Source: Actinomadura sp. BRA 177
GTDB taxonomy: Bacteria > Actinomycetota > Actinomycetes > Streptosporangiales > Streptosporangiaceae
Direction of reading: 5' to 3'
Assembly: GCF_013372625.1 (NCBI RefSeq)
Contig: NZ_JABXFD010000197.1
Span: 1-62,222 of the forward strand
Length of the DNA: 62,222 nucleotides
Shown here: positions 15,601 to 28,800 of the stretch, piece after piece
Position numbering within the stretch: position 1 is the stretch's first letter
Layout: every line of letters starts with the position of its first letter
Notes under the pieces: model-generated
The model's input: the letters and a program-made list of their open reading frames with translations, nothing else
Told to the model about the DNA's origin: nothing
Database searches by the model: none
Position numbers and translations under genes: made by a program

Positions 15601-16861
15601 GGCGGAACGGTTCGCGGTCGACGGTTCCGCGCGCGTGCTGCAGTTCGCCTCGGCTACCTTCGACGCGGCCATCTCCGAAATCCTGGTGACGCTGGAGTCA
15701 GGGGCGCGTCTGGTCCTGGCCGACTCCGCGGAGCTGCTGCCGAGCGCGGGGCTGGCCGAGGTCGTGGCGCGGCATCGGATCACGCACGTCACGCTGCCCC
15801 CTGCCGTCCTGGCGGCGCTGGCCCCGGAGGACCTGCCTTCGCTGGTGTCGCTGACCTCGGCGGGGGAGGCGTTGAGCGCCGAGCAGGTGGCGCGCTGGGC
15901 GCCCGGCCGCCGGCTCGTCAACGCCTACGGCCCGACCGAGACGACGGTATGCGCCGCGATGTCGGCACCACTCAAGCCAGGGGACGAGCCGGACATCGGC
16001 GCCCCGATCACGAACACGCGGGTGTTCGTCCTGGACGAGTGGCTTCGCCCGGTCCCCGACGGCGTGACCGGTGAGCTGTACGTGGCGGGCCCCGGCCTGG
16101 CGCGCGGCTACCTCGGCCGGCCGGGCCTGACCGCCGAACGGTTCGTGGCGTGCCCGTTCGCAGCCGGCGGCGCGGGTGAGCGCATGTATCGCACCGGAGA
16201 CCTGGCCCGCTGGACGGCGGACGGCCGCCTCGTCTACTCCGGCCGTACCGACGATCAGGTGAAGATTCGCGGTTTCCGGATCGAGCCGGGCGAGGTGCAG
16301 ACCGTCCTGGCCGCCCACCCGCAGGTCGCCCAAGCAGCGGTCATCGTCCGCGAGGACGTCCCAGGCGACCGCCGACTCGTCGCCTACATCGTCCCGGACG
16401 GCGAAACACCCCCGCCCGCCCTCCGCGAGTTCACCGCGCAGCGGCTCCCGCACTACATGATCCCCGCGAACATGATCACCCTCGACGCGCTCCCGCTCAC
16501 CGCCAACGGCAAACTCGACCGCGCCGCGCTCCCCGCACCGGGCGACGCGGGACTCGGCGGCCGGGGCCGGGCACCCGAGACCGAGCAGGAGAAGGCCCTC
16601 TGCGGCGCCTTCGCGCAGCTGCTCGGGCTCCCGTCCGTCAACGTGGACGACGACTTCTTCGTCCTGGGCGGGCATTCGCTGCTGGCGACCCGCCTGGTGA
16701 GCCGGGTCCGGACCGTGCTCGGCGCCGAGCTGCCGATGCGGCGGCTCTTCGCGACCCCGACGCCCGCCGCGCTGGCGTCCTGGCTCGCCGACCACGCGGA
16801 GGCGCCACGCAGACCCAGGCCCGCACTGCGCCCGATGCGCCGACAGGAGGAGCCCCGATGA
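3602..16861 (+). CDS. NRPS1, main part: end of module 1 and modules 2-5
   Basis: This is the same frame as the preceding entry, continued after TAG 3599-3601. It encodes 4419 residues: A-domain C-terminal subdomain and carrier of module 1, three C-A-T modules, then a dual-type C domain with A and T. A-domain codes give Asp, Asp, Asp and an aromatic residue. If translated on its own it would have to start at GTG 3602, which has no ribosome site; a single 5318-residue protein from 905 is the likely ancestral product. The C-terminal tail ([13 protein letters not shown]) is repeated almost exactly at the end of NRPS2. The stop overlaps the next gene as ATGA, with AGGAGGAG at 16845-16852 serving that gene. 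The enzyme would act in the cytosol as the first of three assembly-line subunits. Confidence 0.9.
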   Translation: MVPSDQEVPALPAAVREFAAGRLPAHMVPSAVVPLPALPLTPNGKLDRAALPVPEYGGGAGRAPGTVQEELLCTAFAEVLGVEQVGADDDFFELGGHSLQATRLAGRIRALLGTDVRVADVFEAPTPAALAARIGSAATTRPVLAARERPERVPLSFAQRRLWLIGRIEGPGPTYNAPIVLGLSGRLDRAALKAALRDVLERHESLRTVLPAEDGEPYQRVMGLDELGWDLPVVDVVKAPDSYDRLQNLKDLSAPAVPEGDGPPELAAAVLQAAGHAFDLAAEAPVRACLLAVGTDEHVLVLVVHHIAGDGWSMGPLARDVSAAYAARCEGRAPEWSPLPVQYADYALWQRDLLGDGDAPDSVLSRQVAYWRDALAGAPEELALPFDRPRPAVASHRGSSTGIAVPAGVHARLREVARAEGVTPFMVLQAALAVTLSRMGAGTDVPIGSAVAGRLDEVLDDLVGCFVNTLVIRGDLSGDPTFAELLARVRETSLSAYAHQDVPFERLVEELAPARSLARHPLFQVVLTKLDIDPSATAQGDSRPSLDLPGVSADLLSTARPAAKFDLDVMVEESFDADGAPSGVGGSVTVAADLFDERTAERLAAAFVRVLSAVVDDPSLRVSAVDVLGESERRRVLVEWNDTRADVPLVSVPEMFAAQAARTPDAVAVVAGGERLSFAELDARANRLANWLRSQGVGAESVVGVCLPRGAEMIAAIVGVWKAGAAYVPIDPAQPADRVAFVVADSGAVLTLTSEEVLEDLPAGRHRLVALDDQLMAMQLDMQPETAPEVEIAPGQAAYVMYTSGSTGRPKGVAVTHAGLANYVATVPDRVGFGSAGGRFAVLQAQVTDLGNTVVFASLTCGGELHVLDEDTVTDAVAVRAYLAEHQIDYLKAVPSHIAALGGLVPNRSLVIGGEAASPELVTELLAAGEQEVFNHYGPTEATIGVATTRLTPELVESGTVPIGAPVASTSLYVLDDHLQPVPVGVAGELYIAGAQLARGYVGRPGLTAERFVACPFGGASERMYRTGDLAKWTPDGNLVFAGRADEQVKIRGFRVEPGEIEATLTVHPQVEQVAVVAREGTPGDVRLVAYVVPADEVDPTTIREFAAGRLPEYMVPSAVVVLDALPLSSNGKLDRKALPAPDYTTASAGTGRAPATVQEEILCQAFAEVLGLDAVGVEDDFFMLGGHSLLATRLVSRIRALLGVEVEIRALFEAPTVAGLAARIADADQARVALVPAERPERVPLSYAQRRLWFLGQLEGPSATYNSPVVLRLTGELDRGALAMVLRDVLDRHEVLRTVFPVADGEPYQRVVDLDELSWNLTVADVTPEELPDAVSEASGHAFDFSIEAPIKAWLFGAGPDEHVLVIVVHHISGDGWSMGPLANDVSLAYAARRDGRPPEWTPLPVQYADYALWQRDLLGDEDDPASRAARQLDHWRGALTGAPEELPLPFDRPRPAVASHRGYSAPFSVPAEVHARLRDMARAEGVTVFMVLQAALSVTLSRMGAGTDIPIGSAIAGRMDEALDDLVGCFVNTLVIRGDVSGDPTFAELLARVRETSLSAYANQDVPFERLVEELAPARSLARHPLFQVVLTKLNASPELESAPTSMALPGIESEPMFFGKPVVKFDLDVLVGELFGDDGDPEGISGLVTGALDLFEPASVERMAGALIRTLSTVAADPSLRVSAVDVLGEAERRNVLVEWNDTRTDVPQVPVPEMFAAQAARTPDAVAVVAGGERLSYAELDARANRLAHFLRAQGVGAESVVGVCLPRGAEMISAIVGVWKAGAAYVPIDPAQPADRVAFVMSDSGAVLTLTSEEVLEDLPAGRHRLVALDDELMAMQLDMQPDAAPDVEIAPGQVVYVMYTSGSTGRPKGVAVTHAGLANYVATVPGRVGFGRDGGRFAVLQAQVTDLGNTVVFASLTSGGELHVLDEDTVTDAVAVRAYLAEHHIDYLKAVPSHIAALGGVVSNRALVLGGEAASPELVTDLLAAGEQEVFNHYGPTEATIGVATTRLTSELVASGTVPIGAPVANTRLYVLDADLQPVPVGVAGELYIAGDQLARGYVGRPGLTAERFVACPYGGPGERMYRTGDLAKWTSDGNLVFAGRADEQVKIRGFRVEPGEVEATLTAHPQVEQVAVVAREETLVAYIVAASEVDPAAMREFAAGRLPDYMVPSAVVVLDALPLASNGKLDRKALPAPDYNAVAGTGREPVTLQEEILCQVFAEVLGLDAVGVEDDFFMLGGHSLLATRLVSRVRAVFGTEVEIRTLFETPTPAGLAERLAEGGTARPALAPVERPEQVPLSYAQRRLWFIGQLEGPSTTYNSPVALRLTGDLNRRALEDALLDVIARHEALRTVFPMADGEPYQHVLAIEDIGFELPVTRVTADGLPDAVAEASRYAFDFSTEVPLKARLFASGPDEHVLVLVLNHIVGDGWSMSLLARDVSEAYAARCQGRAPDWTPLPVQYADYALWQRDLLGDAADPESMLSRQITHWREALRGSPEELPLPFDRPRPAVASRKGHQVPLELPADVHARLRELARTEGVTAFMVMQAATAVLLNRLGAGTDVPIGSAIAGRMDASLSDLVGCFVNTLVIRSDLSGDPTFAELLGRVRETSLSAFAHQDVPFERLVEELAPVRSLARQPLFQVVLTMHDTADVLPQLPGLTCERMPTARPAAKFDLDVMVEESFDGDGAPLGLHGSVTVAADLFDQRTAERLAAGLARVLSAVVDDLSLRVSAVDAVDPAERRKVLVEWNDTRTDVPQVPVPELFAAQAARTPDAVAIVADGRRMTFADLDARANRLANWLCSQGVGVESVVGVCLPRGAEMIAAIVGVWKAGAAYVPIDPAQPADRVAFVVSDSGAVLTLTCEEVLEDLPAGRHRLVALDDQLMAMQLGMQPETAPEVEIASGQVAYVMFTSGSTGRPKGVAVTHAGLANYVASVPGRVGFGSAGGRFAVLQAQVTDLGNTVVFASLTCGGELHVLDEDTVTDAVAVRAYLAEHQIDYLKAVPSHIAALGGVVPNRSLVLGGEAASPELVTDLLAAGEQAVFNHYGPTEATIGVATTRLTRELLASGVVPIGAPVANTRLYVLDADLQPVPVGVAGELYIAGAQLARGYVGRAALTGERFVACPFGGPGARMYRTGDLARWTADGNLVFAGRADEQVKVRGFRVEPGEVEATLIAHPQVEQAAVVAREETLVAYIVPASEVDPTAIREFVAGRLPEYMVPSAVMVLEALPLASNGKLDRKALPAPDYTTASAGTGRAPATVQEEILCQSFAEVLNLETVGVEDDFFMLGGHSLLAVRLVELLRQRSVSVSVRALFQTPTPAGLAATPGLDEVAVPPNRVPEGADHLKPEMLTLVDLSEDEIERLVSAVDGGAANIADVYPLAPLQEGIFFHHLMAAQDSGDAYVLPIALGFDSRERLDGFLAALQRVIDRHDIYRTAILSDGLPEPVQVVTRHATLLVHEVLLDTGGTDPVRQLISVSGSRMDLRCAPLMDMHVAPEPETGRWLGLLRIHQMVRDHTTQETLLRELGAILDGREDTLPAPLPFRDFVAQARLGVTREEHERHFADLLGDVDETTAPYGLLDVHGDGGDVERAQLAVDAEVGARVREIARALGVSAATVFHLAWARVLATVSGRNDVVFGTVLFGRMNAGAGADRVQGPFINTLPVRVRVGEAEAGAALEDLRHQLAELLVHEHAPLAIAQRAARVPGGGPLFTSLFNYRHNQVAAGDGGAALDGVRLLLTRERTNYPLVVAVDDLGTAFRLTVDAVTSVDADAVCHLLRTCVTNLAAALEEEPTARLSMIDVLDDTEHDHLLRERNDTAVPVEPATAAAMVGAQAARTPDAVALECGDVQISYAELDARADRLADRLRAAGIGAESLVGVCLPRGIESIAALLGVWKAGAAYLPIDPGQPAGRLEFMLADSGARTVIAPGGTAASFPGVQVLPPDGTQPAVAAPPPPAPLPGQTAYVIYTSGSTGRPKGVAVSHAGLASLVAAQAERFAVDGSARVLQFASATFDAAISEILVTLESGARLVLADSAELLPSAGLAEVVARHRITHVTLPPAVLAALAPEDLPSLVSLTSAGEALSAEQVARWAPGRRLVNAYGPTETTVCAAMSAPLKPGDEPDIGAPITNTRVFVLDEWLRPVPDGVTGELYVAGPGLARGYLGRPGLTAERFVACPFAAGGAGERMYRTGDLARWTADGRLVYSGRTDDQVKIRGFRIEPGEVQTVLAAHPQVAQAAVIVREDVPGDRRLVAYIVPDGETPPPALREFTAQRLPHYMIPANMITLDALPLTANGKLDRAALPAPGDAGLGGRGRAPETEQEKALCGAFAQLLGLPSVNVDDDFFVLGGHSLLATRLVSRVRTVLGAELPMRRLFATPTPAALASWLADHAEAPRRPRPALRPMRRQEEPR
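4045..7290 (+). other. NRPS module 2: C-A(Asp)-T
   Basis: C about 4045-5490 (HHIAGDG), A about 5550-7040, carrier 7070-7290. The A-domain code is DLTKVGHIGK, a known Asp code. The C domain has roughly 25 extra residues (about 4310-4395; includes [11 protein letters not shown]) that the other C domains here lack, just before the catalytic motif region. Confidence 0.85.
7320..10455 (+). other. NRPS module 3: C-A(Asp)-T
   Basis: C about 7320-8700 (HHISGDG), A about 8740-10210, carrier 10240-10450. Code DLTKVGHIGK (Asp). The A domain is close to a copy of the module 2 A domain at DNA level, including T-rich third positions unlike the flanking C domains. Confidence 0.85.
10495..13595 (+). other. 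NRPS module 4: C-A(Asp)-T
   Basis: C about 10495-11870, A about 11895-13370, carrier 13395-13590. Code DLTKVGHIGK (Asp). The C motif is NHIVGDG: the first His is Asn but the catalytic second His and Asp remain. The carrier is the subtype ([13 protein letters not shown]) found in this locus only before dual-type C domains. Confidence 0.85.
13735..16790 (+). other. NRPS module 5: dual-type C-A(aromatic)-T
   Basis: C about 13735-15060, A about 15090-16540, carrier 16565-16790. The C domain starts [19 protein letters not shown], with the extra N-terminal His pair typical of dual condensation/epimerisation domains. Its main motif is HQMVRDH, so the usual catalytic second His is Gln (CAG, 14150-14152). 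The A code is DASTTAAVCK, closest to Phe/Tyr-type codes (DAxTxAAVCK). Confidence 0.75.
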
Positions 16862-19800
16862 TCCCGCTCTCGTACGCCCAGCGCCGGCTGTGGTTCCTGG
16901 CGCAGCTGGAGGGGCCGGGCGCGTCCTACCACCTCCCCATGGTGCTGCGGCTGACCGGCGACCTGGACCGGCCCGCGCTCGAAGCCGCGCTGCGGGACGT
17001 CATCACGCGCCACGAGGTGCTGCGGACCACGTTCCCGGCGGTCGACGGCGAGCCGCACCAGCGGATCCTCCCGCCGGAAGAGGCCGGGTTCGAGCCGACC
17101 ATCGTGAAGACGTCCGAGGCGGAACTGCCGGAGGCGCTCTCAGCCGCCGCCCGGCGGCCCTTCGACCTCGGCACGGACATCCCGCTGCGCGCGTGGCTGT
17201 TCGCGATCGGACCCCGCGAGCACGTCGTCCTGCTGGTGGTGCACCACATCGCGGGTGACGGCTGGTCGCTGAAGCCGCTCGCCCGTGACGTGGCGACGGC
17301 GTACGCGGCGCGCCGCGAAGGCCGTGCACCGGGATGGGAGCCGCTGCCGGTCCAATACGCCGACTACGCGCTGTGGCAGCGCGAGCTGCTGGGCGACGGG
17401 GACGACCCGGACAGTGTCCTGGCGCGGCAGGTGGCGTACTGGCGAGCGGCGCTGGACGGCGTTCCGGAAGATACGGCGCTGCCGTTCGACCGGCCGCGCC
17501 CGGCGGTGATGTCGGAGCGGGGGCATCGTGTCCCCCTGAACGTCCCGGCCGAAACGCACGCCCGCCTCCGGGAGGTGGCCCGCGAACACCGGGTCACGGT
17601 GTTCATGGTGCTGCAGGCGGCACTCGCCGTCACCCTGTCGCGCGCCGGCGCGGGCACCGACGTCCCCATCGGCACCGTCGTCGCCGGACGCCTGGACGAG
17701 GGCCTGGACGACCTGGTCGGGTTCTTCGTGAACACCCTGGTCATGCGCACCGACCTGGCCGGGGACCCCGCGTTCGCGGAACTTCTCGACCGGGTGCGGG
17801 AGATGGGGCTGGCGGCGTTCGAGCATCAGGACGTCCCGTTCGAGCGTCTGGTGGAGGAACTGGCCCCGGCCCGCTCGATGGCGCGGCATCCGCTGTTCCA
17901 GGTGATGCTGACGGTGCAGAACGCCGGCCCGGCCCGCCCCGGCCTGCCCGGCCTGGAGACCGAGGCGCTTCCGGCGCGGACGCTGCCGGAGTCGTCCACG
18001 ACCCGGTTCGACCTCGACGTCACGCTGGAGGAGACGTTCGACGCCGCCGGTGCCCCCGCCGGGCTGGCCGGACGGCTCATCGCCGCCGCCGACGTCTTCG
18101 AGGCCGGTACCGCCACCCGGCTGGCCGGCTGGCTGGACCGGGTGCTCGGCACCGTGGCGGCGGCCCCCGACACCCCGCTCAGCGCGGTCGAGATCCTCGA
18201 CGAGGCCGAGCGCGACCGGCTCGTCCACGACTGGAACGACACCGCGATCGATGTGCCGGACACGTCGGTCGTCGCGCTGTTCGAAGCCCAGGCGGAACGG
18301 ACGCCGGACGCGGTCGCGGTCATCGACGGCGACGTCGAAGTCTCCTACGCCGACCTCGATGCGCGGGCGAACCGCCTGGCGGCGCGGCTCGCCGCCCGGG
18401 GCGCCAGCCCGGATGCCGTGGTCGCCGTCGCGCTGGGGCGCGGCGCCGAGCTGATGGCCGCCGTGCTCGCGGTGCTGAAGGCCGGGGCCGCCTACCTGGT
18501 GCTCGACCCGGCGCAGCCCGCCGGACGGCTGGCGTCCATCCTGGACGACGCGGAACCGTCCCTGCTCGTCACGACCGACGCCGGGCGGGCGTCGGTTCAG
18601 GCGTTCACCGGCCCGATCGTGAACATCGACTCGCGTGCCGTCCCAGCGGAGACCGGGCCACGACCGGAACCGGCGCGGGGCGCGCATCCCGCATACGTGG
18701 TCTACACGTCGGGATCGACCGGCCGGCCCAAGGGCGTGGTGGTCACCCATGCCGGTTTCGTGAACACGGTGACTGCGGGCCGCGCCCGTTTCGGCACCGG
18801 ACCGGACTCACGGGTCGCGCAGTTCGCGTCGGCGACCTTCGACAACTTCTGCCTGGAGTGGTCGATCGCCCTGTGCTCGGGGGCCGCGCTGGTGGTCGTC
18901 CCGGAAGAGGCGAGGCTGGGCGACGGGCTGGCCGAATTCATCACCGGCCGGCGGATCACGCACGCGTCACTCCCGCCCGCCGTGCTGGCGGCGCTGCGGC
19001 CGGACACGGTCCCGGCGCACGTGGTCGTGGAGGTCGGCGGCGAGGCGTGCCCGCCGGAGCTGGCGGCTCGCTGGTCGCGCAACCGGGTGCTGTTCAACAC
19101 CTACGGCCCCACCGAGACGACCGTGGACGCCACGTCATGGCGGGCCCGGCCCGACGCGCCCGACACCCCGATCGGTGCCCCGATCGCCAACACCCGCGCC
19201 TACGTCCTGGACGACCGGCTGCGTCCGGTGCCCGCGGGCGTGACCGGCGAACTCTACGTCGCGGGTGCCGGGCTGGCGCGCGGATACCTCGGCCGCCCCG
19301 CCCTGACCGCCGAACGTTTCACGGCCTGCCCCTTCGGCGGTGTGCCGGGCGAGCGCATGTACCGGACCGGGGACCGGGTCCGGTGGACGGCCGACGGCCT
19401 GCTGGTGTTCGCGGGCCGCACGGACGAGCAGCTCGCGATCCGCGGGTTCCGGATCGAACCGGGCGAGATCGAGGCGGCCCTCGCCGCCCACCCGCAGGTC
19501 GCCCAGGTCGCGGTCATCGCCCGCGAGGACGTGCCGGGGGAGAAACGCCTGGTCGCCTACGTCGTCGGCGACGCTGGCGAGGCCGAGCTGCGGCGGTTCG
19601 CCGGCGGCCGGCTCCCCGGCTACATGGTGCCCTCGGCGGTCGTCACCCTGCCCGCGCTGCCGCTCACGGTGAACGGCAAACTGGACCGCGCCGCGCTACC
19701 CGTCCCCGAACGCGAGGCGGACGAGGGACGCGGACCCGCCACGGTGCAGGAGGAGATCCTGTGCCAGGTGTTCGCCGAAGTCCTCGGCCTGGACGGCGTC

Positions 19801-22800
19801 GGCGTCGACGACGACTTCTTCTCACTCGGCGGGCATTCGCTGCTGGCGACCCGGCTGATCAGCAGGGTCCGCACGGTGCTGGGCGTCGAGATCCCCGTCC
19901 GGGTGCTGTTCGAGGCACCCACCGTGGCGGCGCTGTCCGCACGCCTGCCCGATGCGGGCACGGCCCGGACACCGCTCGTGCCGGGGGAGCGTCCCGATCG
20001 GGTGCCGCTGTCGTTCGCGCAGCGGCGACTGTGGTTCCTGACACAGCTGGAGCGGTCGGGCACGTACAACATCCCGAGCGTGCTGCGGCTCACCGGGACC
20101 CTGGAGCGGCCCGCGCTCGAAGCCGCACTGCGGGACGTGATCGGGCGGCACGAAGTGCTCCGGACCGTGTTCCCGACGGCCGACGGCGAGCCTTACCAGC
20201 ACGTGGTGGACGTCGCCGACCTGTCCTGGGAGCTGACGTCCGCCGAAACCACTTCGGAGCGGCTGCCCGACGCGGTGGCCGAGGCGACCCGGTACGTCTT
20301 CGACCTGAGCACGGAGATCCCCCTGCGGGCATGGTCGTTCGCTGTCGCGCCGGATGAGCACGTGCTGGTGCTGGTCGTGCATCACATCGCCGGTGACGGC
20401 TGGTCGATGGGCCCGCTGGCGCGTGACGTGTCGGTGGCGTATGCGGCGAGGTGTGAGGGACGGGTGCCGGAGTGGTCCCCGTTGCCGGTGCAGTACGCGG
20501 ACTATGCGCTCTGGCAGCGCGACCTGCTCGGTGAGGATGTGCTGGCGGGTCAGGTGGCGTATTGGCGTGAGGTGTTGGCGGGGGCGCCGGAGGAGTTGGC
20601 GTTGCCGTTCGACCGTCCGCGTCCGGTGGTGGCTTCGTCTCGTGGGCATCGGGTGCCGGTGGAGCTTTCGGCTGAGGTGCACGCCCGGTTGCGTGAGGTG
20701 GCGCGGGCCGAGGGTGTGACGGTGTTCATGGTGTTGCAGGCGGCGCTTGCGGTGGGCTTGTCGCGGTTCGGTGCGGGGGAGGACGTGCCGATCGGTTCGG
20801 CGGTTGCGGGCCGCCTGGATGAGGCGCTGGACGGTCTGGTCGGGTTCTTCGTCAACACGCTGGTGATCAGGACCGACCTGTCCGGGGACCCGAGCTTCGC
20901 TGAGCTGCTGGGGCGTGTCCGGGAGAGGAGTCTGCACGCGTTCGAGCATCAGGATGTGCCGTTCGAGCGGCTGGTGGAGGAGTTGGCCCCGGCCCGTTCG
21001 CTGGCGCGGCATCCGCTGTTCCAGGTGATGTTGACGTTGCAGAATGCCGGTCCCGCTGAGCTGGTCCTGCCTGGCCTGGAGTCGTCGGGGCTTTCTGCGG
21101 GTGAGCCGGTGGCCAAGTTCGATCTGGATGTCACGGTCGCGGAGGTCTTCGACGCCGATGGTGCTCCGGCCGGGGTGCGCGGGTCGATGATCGCGGCAGC
21201 CGATGTGTTCGATGAGGGCACTGCCGAGCGGATTGCGCGTGGCTGGATGCGAGGACTATCGGCGCTGTCGGCCGCCCCTGACGCGCCGGTGAGCACAGCC
21301 GACCTGCTGGGTCCGGCAGAGCGCCACATGATGCTGGTCGACTGGAACGACACTGCCGTGCAGGTGCCGGAGCGGTCCGTGCCGGAAATGTTCGAGGCGC
21401 AGGTCGCGCGCACACCGGATGCGGTGGCGGTCGTGGACGGCGGCGTCGAGATGTTCTATGCCGACCTGAACGCGCGCGCCGCGCGGCTCGCACGGTATCT
21501 CCTCGCCCAGGGCGCAGGCCCGGAAACTGTGGTCGCGGTCGGTATGGAGCGGGGCGCCGAGCTGATGGTCGCGATGCTCGGAGTCCTGAAGGCGGGGAGC
21601 GCCTACGTCCTGCTCGATGCCGAGCACCCCGCCGAACGCCTCGCCTACATGCTGGAGAACGCGGGCGTGCGGTCCGTGGTCACCACGGCCGCGTGGGACG
21701 GGACGCTGCCGGACGACGTGGCCCGCATCGTGGTGGACGACCCGGCGACCGTCCAGGCGCTGGAGGGCTTGACCGAGAGTGGACCCATCGCCCCACCGGC
21801 GGTGGCGTCGCCCGCCTATGTGATCTACACGTCCGGCTCGACCGGGCGGCCGAAGGGCGTGCTGGTCTCGCACACGGGAGTGGCGAGCCTGGTGGCGGGC
21901 CAGGTGTCGCACCTGAGGGTAGGTCCGGGGGCGCGGGTCGGCCAGTTCGCGTCGGCGGGGTTCGACACCTTCGGCTGGGAATGGATGTCGGCCCTGCTGA
22001 CCGGTGCCGCGCTGGTCGTCATCCCGCACGAGGAACGGCTCGGCGCCGCGCTTCCAGCACTCCTGGCGCGGGAGCGGGTGACGCATGTGACGCTGCCGCC
22101 GGCCGTGCTGGCGACCCTGGAGGAAGGGGCGATCAGCCGGGACGTCGTGCTGTCCGTGGCCGGTGAGGCATCCCCGCCCGACCTGATCGACCGGTGGGCG
22201 CGGGACCGGCGGATGTTCAACTCCTATGGCCCGGCGGAGACCACGGTGGACGCCACACTGTGGCACTGCGACCCGGACGCGGGCGACGTGGCGATCGGTC
22301 GTCCGGGGGCCGACACGCGGGTGTTCGTGCTGGACGGCCGGCTGGAGCCGGTCCCGGTCGGGGTGGCCGGCGAACTGTACGTGGCCGGCCCCGGCCTGGC
22401 GCGGGGGTATGTGAACCGGCCTGGACTGACCGCCGAGCGGTTCGTGCCGTGCCCGTTCGGCGGCCCTGGTGAGCGGATGTACCGGACGGGCGATCTTGCC
22501 CGCTGGACGGCCGGCGGGGACCTGGTGTTCACCGGCCGTGCCGACGACCAGGTGAAGATCCGGGGATTCCGGATCGAGCCCGGTGAAGTGCGCGCGGTGC
22601 TGACCGCCCATCCCGGGGTGGCCCAGGCCGTGGTGGTCGCCCGCCAGGACGCCCCCGGCGAGACACGTCTCGTCGCCTACATCGTCCCCGCCCTCGATTC
22701 GGATCCCGCGAAACTGCCGGCCGAACTCAGGGAATTCGCGGGGAGCCGGCTCCCCGGCTACATGGTCCCCTCGGCGGTCGTGACACTGGAGGCGCTGCCG

Positions 22801-25800
22801 CTCACGGTGAACGGGAAGCTGGACCGCAAGGCGCTACCCGCCCCCGAGTACCAGGTCGCCGAGAGCCGTCAGCCCGCCACGGTGCGGGAGGAGATCCTCT
22901 GCCAGGTGTTCGCCGATGTGCTCGCCCTGGAGAAGGTCGGGGTGGACGACGACTTCTTCGCGCTCGGCGGTCATTCGCTGCTGGCGACGCGCCTGGTGAG
23001 CCGGATCCGTTCGGTGCTGAATGTAGAGATTCCGGTTCGGGCGGTGTTCGAGACCCCCACGGTTGCCGGGCTCGCGGCGCGTCTCTCCGAAGCGGCTCAG
23101 GGCCGCTCGGCACCGGCACCGGTGACGCCCCGCCCGGAGCGGGTGCCGCTGTCGTTCGCACAGCGGCGGCTGTGGTTCCTGGCGCAGCTGGAGAGGTCGG
23201 ACACCTACAACATCGCGATGGCGCTGCGCTTGACCGGCGACCTGGACAGGGGCGCGCTGGAAGGGGCCTTCCGGGACGTTCTGGGACGGCACGAGGTGCT
23301 GCGGACGGTGTTCCCGATGGCCGATGGCGAGCCCTTCCAGCAGGTCGTAGACCTCGAAGACCTCGCATGGGACCTCACGGTCACCGAGGTCACGGCGGAA
23401 GGGTTGCCGGCGGCGGTGGCCGGGGCGAGCGGTCATGTCTTCGACCTGGCAGCGGAGTTGCCGATCAAGGTCGAACTGTTCGCCGTCCGACCGGACGAGC
23501 ATGTGCTGGTGCTGGTGGTGCATCACATCGCCGGTGACGGCTGGTCGATCGCCCCGCTCGCGCGTGACGTGTCGGAGGCGTATGCCGCCCGCCGCGAAGG
23601 TCGAGTGCCGGAGTGGACGCCGCTGCCGGTGCAGTACGCCGACTATGCGCTCTGGCAGCGCGACCTGCTCGGTGACGATGTGCTGGCGGGTCAGGTGGCG
23701 TATTGGCGTGGAGCTCTTGCCGGGGCGCCGGAGGAGTTGGCGTTGCCGTTCGACCGTCCGCGTCCGGTGGTGGCTTCGTCTCGTGGGCATCGGGTGCCGG
23801 TGGAGCTTCCAGCGGACCTGCACGCACGGTTGCGTGAGGTGGCGCGGGCCGAGGGTGTGACGGTGTTCATGGTGTTGCAGGCGGCGCTTGCGGTGGGCTT
23901 GTCGCGGTTCGGTGCGGGGGAGGACGTGCCGATCGGTTCGGCGGTTGCGGGCCGCCTGGATGAGGCGCTGGACGGTCTGGTCGGGTTCTTCGTCAACACG
24001 CTGGTGATCAGGACCGACCTGTCCGGGGACCCGAGCTTCGCTGAGCTGCTGGGGCGTGTCCGGGAGAGGAGTCTGCACGCGTTCGAGCATCAGGATGTGC
24101 CGTTCGAGCGGCTGGTGGAGGAGTTGGCGCCGACCCGCTCCCTGGCGCGGCATCCGCTGTTCCAGGTGATGTTGACGTTGCAGAATGCCGGTCCCGCTGA
24201 GCTGGTCCTGCCTGGCCTGGAGTCGTCGGGGCTTTCTGCGGGTGAGCCGGTGGCCAAGTTCGATCTGGATGTCACGGTCGCGGAGGTCTTCGACGCCGAT
24301 GGTGCTCCGGCCGGGGTGCGCGGGTCGATGATCGCGGCAGCCGATGTGTTCGATGAGGGCACTGCCGAGCGGATTGCGCGTGGCTGGATGCGAGGACTGT
24401 CGGCGTTGTCCGCCGCCCCTGACGCGCCGGTGAGCGCAGCCGACGTGCTGGACTCGGCAGAACGCAACAAGGTCCTGGTCGAGTGGAACGACACCGAAGC
24501 GGACGTGCCGCAGGCCTCGGTGGTGGGGCAGTTCGAGGCTCACGCGGCCCGGACACCGGACGCGGTCGCCGTGATCGCCGATGGCGTCGAGGTCTCCTAC
24601 GGGGAGTTGAACGCGCGCGCCGATCGGCTGGCGCACTTCCTTCACGCCCAAGACGTCCGGGCGGAGTCGGTGGTCGGCCTGTGCCTGCCGCGCGGGATCG
24701 AGATGGTCGCGGCGATCCTGGCCGTCTGGAAGGCGGGGGCCGCGTATGTGCCGCTCGATCCTGCGCTTCCGGACGAGCGGTTGCGCTTCATGCTGGCCGA
24801 CAGCGGTGCCCGGCTGGTGGTGGGACACGCCGGGCTGTCCGAGGCCCAGGTCGTGACGCAGGACGACCCGCGGTTGGCGGAGATGCCCGGTGGCGGATTG
24901 TACGCGCGGGTGACACCCGCCCAGACCGCATATGTGATCTACACGTCGGGTTCAACGGGACGTCCCAAGGGTGTCGCGGCCACGCACGGCGGACTGGTGA
25001 ACCTGACCGTCGGCCTGGGCCCGGCGCTGGGCGTGGGGCCCGGCGTGCGGGTATTGCAGTTCGCCTCCTTCAGCTTCGACGCGTCGGTGCTGGACGTCGC
25101 GGTGACCTTGGCGGCCGGCGCCACCCTGGTGGTCGCCTCGGCGGAGGAACGCGCCGACACCTCGCTGCTGGTGAGGCTGATCGAAGAGACGGGCATCGGC
25201 GCGGCGAGCGTGGTCCCGTCACTGCTGGAGGTGCTGGACCCCGCCGACCTCGCCGGAGTGTCCCGGATCGTGGTGGGCGCGGAACCCGTCAGCCGGGCGC
25301 TGGTCCAGGCGTGGGCGCCGGATCGGCATCTGGTCACCACCTACGGCCCGACCGAGGCGACGGTCATCGTGACGGCCCGTCACCTGGACGGCTCCGAGAC
25401 GACCGTGCCGATCGGTAAGCCGACGCCCAACACGCGGATGTTCGTCCTCGACGACCGCCTCCGGCCGGTGCCGCTGGGCGTGGCCGGTGAGCTCTACATC
25501 GCCGGTGCCCAGTTGGCCCGCGGTTACGTCCGCCGCCCCGGCCTGACCGCCGAAAGGTTCGTGGCGTGCCCGTTCGGGGGTGCCGGTGAGCGCATGTATC
25601 GGACGGGTGACCTGTCGCGCTGGACGCCCGAGGGGGATCTGGTCTTCGCGGGCCGCGCCGATGATCAGGTGAAGATCCGCGGGTTCCGGGTGGAGCCTGG
25701 CGAGGTGCAGGCGGTGCTGGCCGCCGACCCGCAGGTGGCGCAGGTGGCGGTGGTCGCGCGTGAGGACGTTCCGGGTGACCGGCGTCTGGTGGCATATGTC

Positions 25801-28800
25801 GTGCCGGCCGGGGTTGGCCCGGATGTTGAGCGGTTGCGTGAGGTGGCGGCCGAGCGGCTGCCGCAGTACATGGTGCCGTCGGCGTTCGTCGTCCTGGATG
25901 CGTTGCCGTTGAACAACAGTGGCAAGCTCGACCGTGCCGCGCTGCCTGCCCCGGACTACGTGGTGGGCGCTGGCCGGGCGCCGTCGAGCGTGCGTGAGGA
26001 GGTGGTGTGCGGGGCGTTCGCCGAGGTCCTCGGCCTGGGAACGGTCGGTGTCGAGGACGACTTCTTCCGGCTGGGCGGCCATTCGCTGTTGGCGGTGCGG
26101 CTGGTGGAGTTGCTGCGTCGCCGTGGTGTGTCGGTGTCGGTGCGGGCGTTGTTCCAGACGCCCACTCCGGCGGGTCTGGCAGCGGTGGCAGGCAGCCCGG
26201 CCGAGTTGGTCCTTCCGCCGAACCGGATTCCGGAGGGCTCCGACCGCATCACTCCGGAGATGTTGCCCCTCGTCGACCTGTCGGAGGCGGAGGTCGAGCG
26301 GGTCGTCGCTGCGATCGACGGCGGCGCGGCCAATATCGCGGACGTGTATCCGCTGGCGCCGCTCCAGGAGGGTCTGTTCTTCCACCACCTGATGGCTGAG
26401 GGTGGTCAGGACGCCTATGTGGTCTCGCAGGTCCTGCGGTTCGATTCCCGTGACCGGTTGGACGGGTTCTTGGCGGCGTTGCAGCGCATCATCGACCGGC
26501 ATGACATCTACCGCACCGCGATCGTCTGGGAAGGGTTGAGCGAACCGGTCCAGGTCGTCACACGTCAGGCCGTACTCCCAGTCCAGGAGGTCATGCTCGA
26601 CCCGGACGTCCCCGACCCGGTGGAGCGGTTGCTGGCCGTGGCGGGGACGCGAATGGACGTTGGACGCGCCCCGCTGATCGACGTTCACCATTGCACTGAC
26701 CAGAGCGGTTCGCTCGCGCTGCTGCGCATGCATCACCTGGTGCAGGACCACACAACGCGGGACGTCCTCATCGAGGAGCTGGCCGCGATCTTGGCCGGCG
26801 ACGAGGACTCACTACCAACCCCGCTGCCGTTCCGTGATTTCGTGGCGCAGTCCCGTCTGGGTGTCTCCCGCATCGAGCACGAGGACTACTTCACCGCCCT
26901 GCTAGGGGACGTGGAGGAGACCACGGCGCCTTACGGGCTGCTGGAGGTGCGCGGTGACGGCAGCGGGGTGCATCGCGCGCATCTGCCGGTCGATGACGAT
27001 ATCGCCGGTCAGGTGCGGGAGGCGGCGCGGACGCTGGGCGTGAGTGCGGCCACGATCTTCCACCTGGCTTGGGCGCGCGTCTTGGCCACGTTGAGCGGAC
27101 GCGACGATGTCGTGTTCGGGACGGTGTTGTTCGGCCGGATGAACGCCGGCGCCGGAGCCGACCGCGTCCCGGGCTTGTTCATCAACACCCTCCCGGTCCG
27201 TGTCCGTACCGCCCACACCCCCATCGCCCGGGCACTGACCGCAGTCCGCGACCAACTCGCCGAACTCCTCGTCCACGAACACGCACCCCTGACCCTGGCG
27301 CAGCAAGCCGCCGGAGTCCCGTCCGGCAGCCCACTGTTCACCTCCATCCTCAACTACCGGCACGCCGGCGTTCAGAGGACGGCGCCGGACCCCGGAACCG
27401 GAACCGCGCTGCAGGGCGCCAGGACGATATTCGCCAGGGAGACCACCAGTTACCCGGTCGCCGTCTCGGTGGAGGACCTGGGGAGCGGATTCGGGCTGAC
27501 CGTCGACGCGGTGAGCGACATCGACGGTTCGGCCGTGTGCCGGATGCTGCACACGTGCCTCGGCAACCTGGTGTCGGCGCTGGAGGACGACCCGGACCTG
27601 CGGATGAGCCTGGTCGACGTCCTCGACAAGGCCGAATGGGACCGGCTCATCCAGGGCGTGAACGACACCGCCGCCGACGTGCCGCCGCTGACGCCCGCCG
27701 CCATGATCGAGGTTCAGGCCGCCCGGACACCGGACGAGCCCGCCGTGCTGTCCGCCGGATCGGCGCTGTCCTACGCCGAGTTGAACGAGCGGGCGAACCG
27801 GCTCGCGCGGCTGCTGGCCGCCCACGGGGTGGGACCCGAACAGCTCGTCGGCCTGGCACTGCCTCGGTCCGGCGACCTGGTCGTGGCCGTCCTCGGCGTC
27901 CTCAAGGCGGGCGCCGCCTACATGCCCGTCGACACCGACCAGCCCGCCGACCGCCTCGCGTTCCTGCTCGCGGACGCGGCCCCCGCCCTCCTGATCACCG
28001 ATGAGGCCCGGCCGTCCCTGACCGGCGTCCCGCACCTCCTCCTCGGGGACCCCTCCACCGCGGATCGCCTCGCCGAACTCCCCGGCCACGACCTCACCGA
28101 CACCGACCGCACCGGCACCGTCCACGCGGACCACCCGGCCTACCTCATCTACACGTCCGGGTCGACGGGGCGCCCCAAGGGCGTGCTGGTCTCGCAGCGC
28201 AGCGCCGCCGCCTACCTGGGGTGGTGCGGCGACGAGTACCCGGGGCTGCGCGGGGTGGCGGCCCTGCACTCGCCGGTGACGTTCGACCTGACGGTGACGT
28301 CGCTGCTCGGCCCGCTGACGGTCGGCGGCAGCGTCCGCGTCGTCGGAATGACCGAGGCCGCGGACGTCCGCGACGCGCTCTCCGGCGAACACGCCTGCAC
28401 GTTCCTGAAGGTCACCCCGAGCCACCTGGCGGCCGTGTCCGACCTCGCCCGGGGCATGTCGGGCGACCTGGTGCTGGGCGGCGAGGCGCTGCCCGCCGGC
28501 CTGGTCGAGCGGTGGCGCCACGGCAACCCCGCCGCCACGGTGGTGAACGAGTACGGGCCCACCGAGGCGACGGTCGGGTGCGTGACGCACTCCATCACCC
28601 CGGCGTCCGGGATCACCGCCGCGGACGTGAACGGCGCCGGAGTGGCGATCGGACGGCCGGCGCCGAACACCCGGGTGTTCGTGCTGGACGCCGGTCTCGC
28701 GCCCGTCCCCACCGGAGTGGCCGGCGAACTATATGTCGCTGGCGCGCAACTGGCACGCGGCTACCTGGGCCGTCCCGCGCTGACTGCCGAACGGTTCGTC

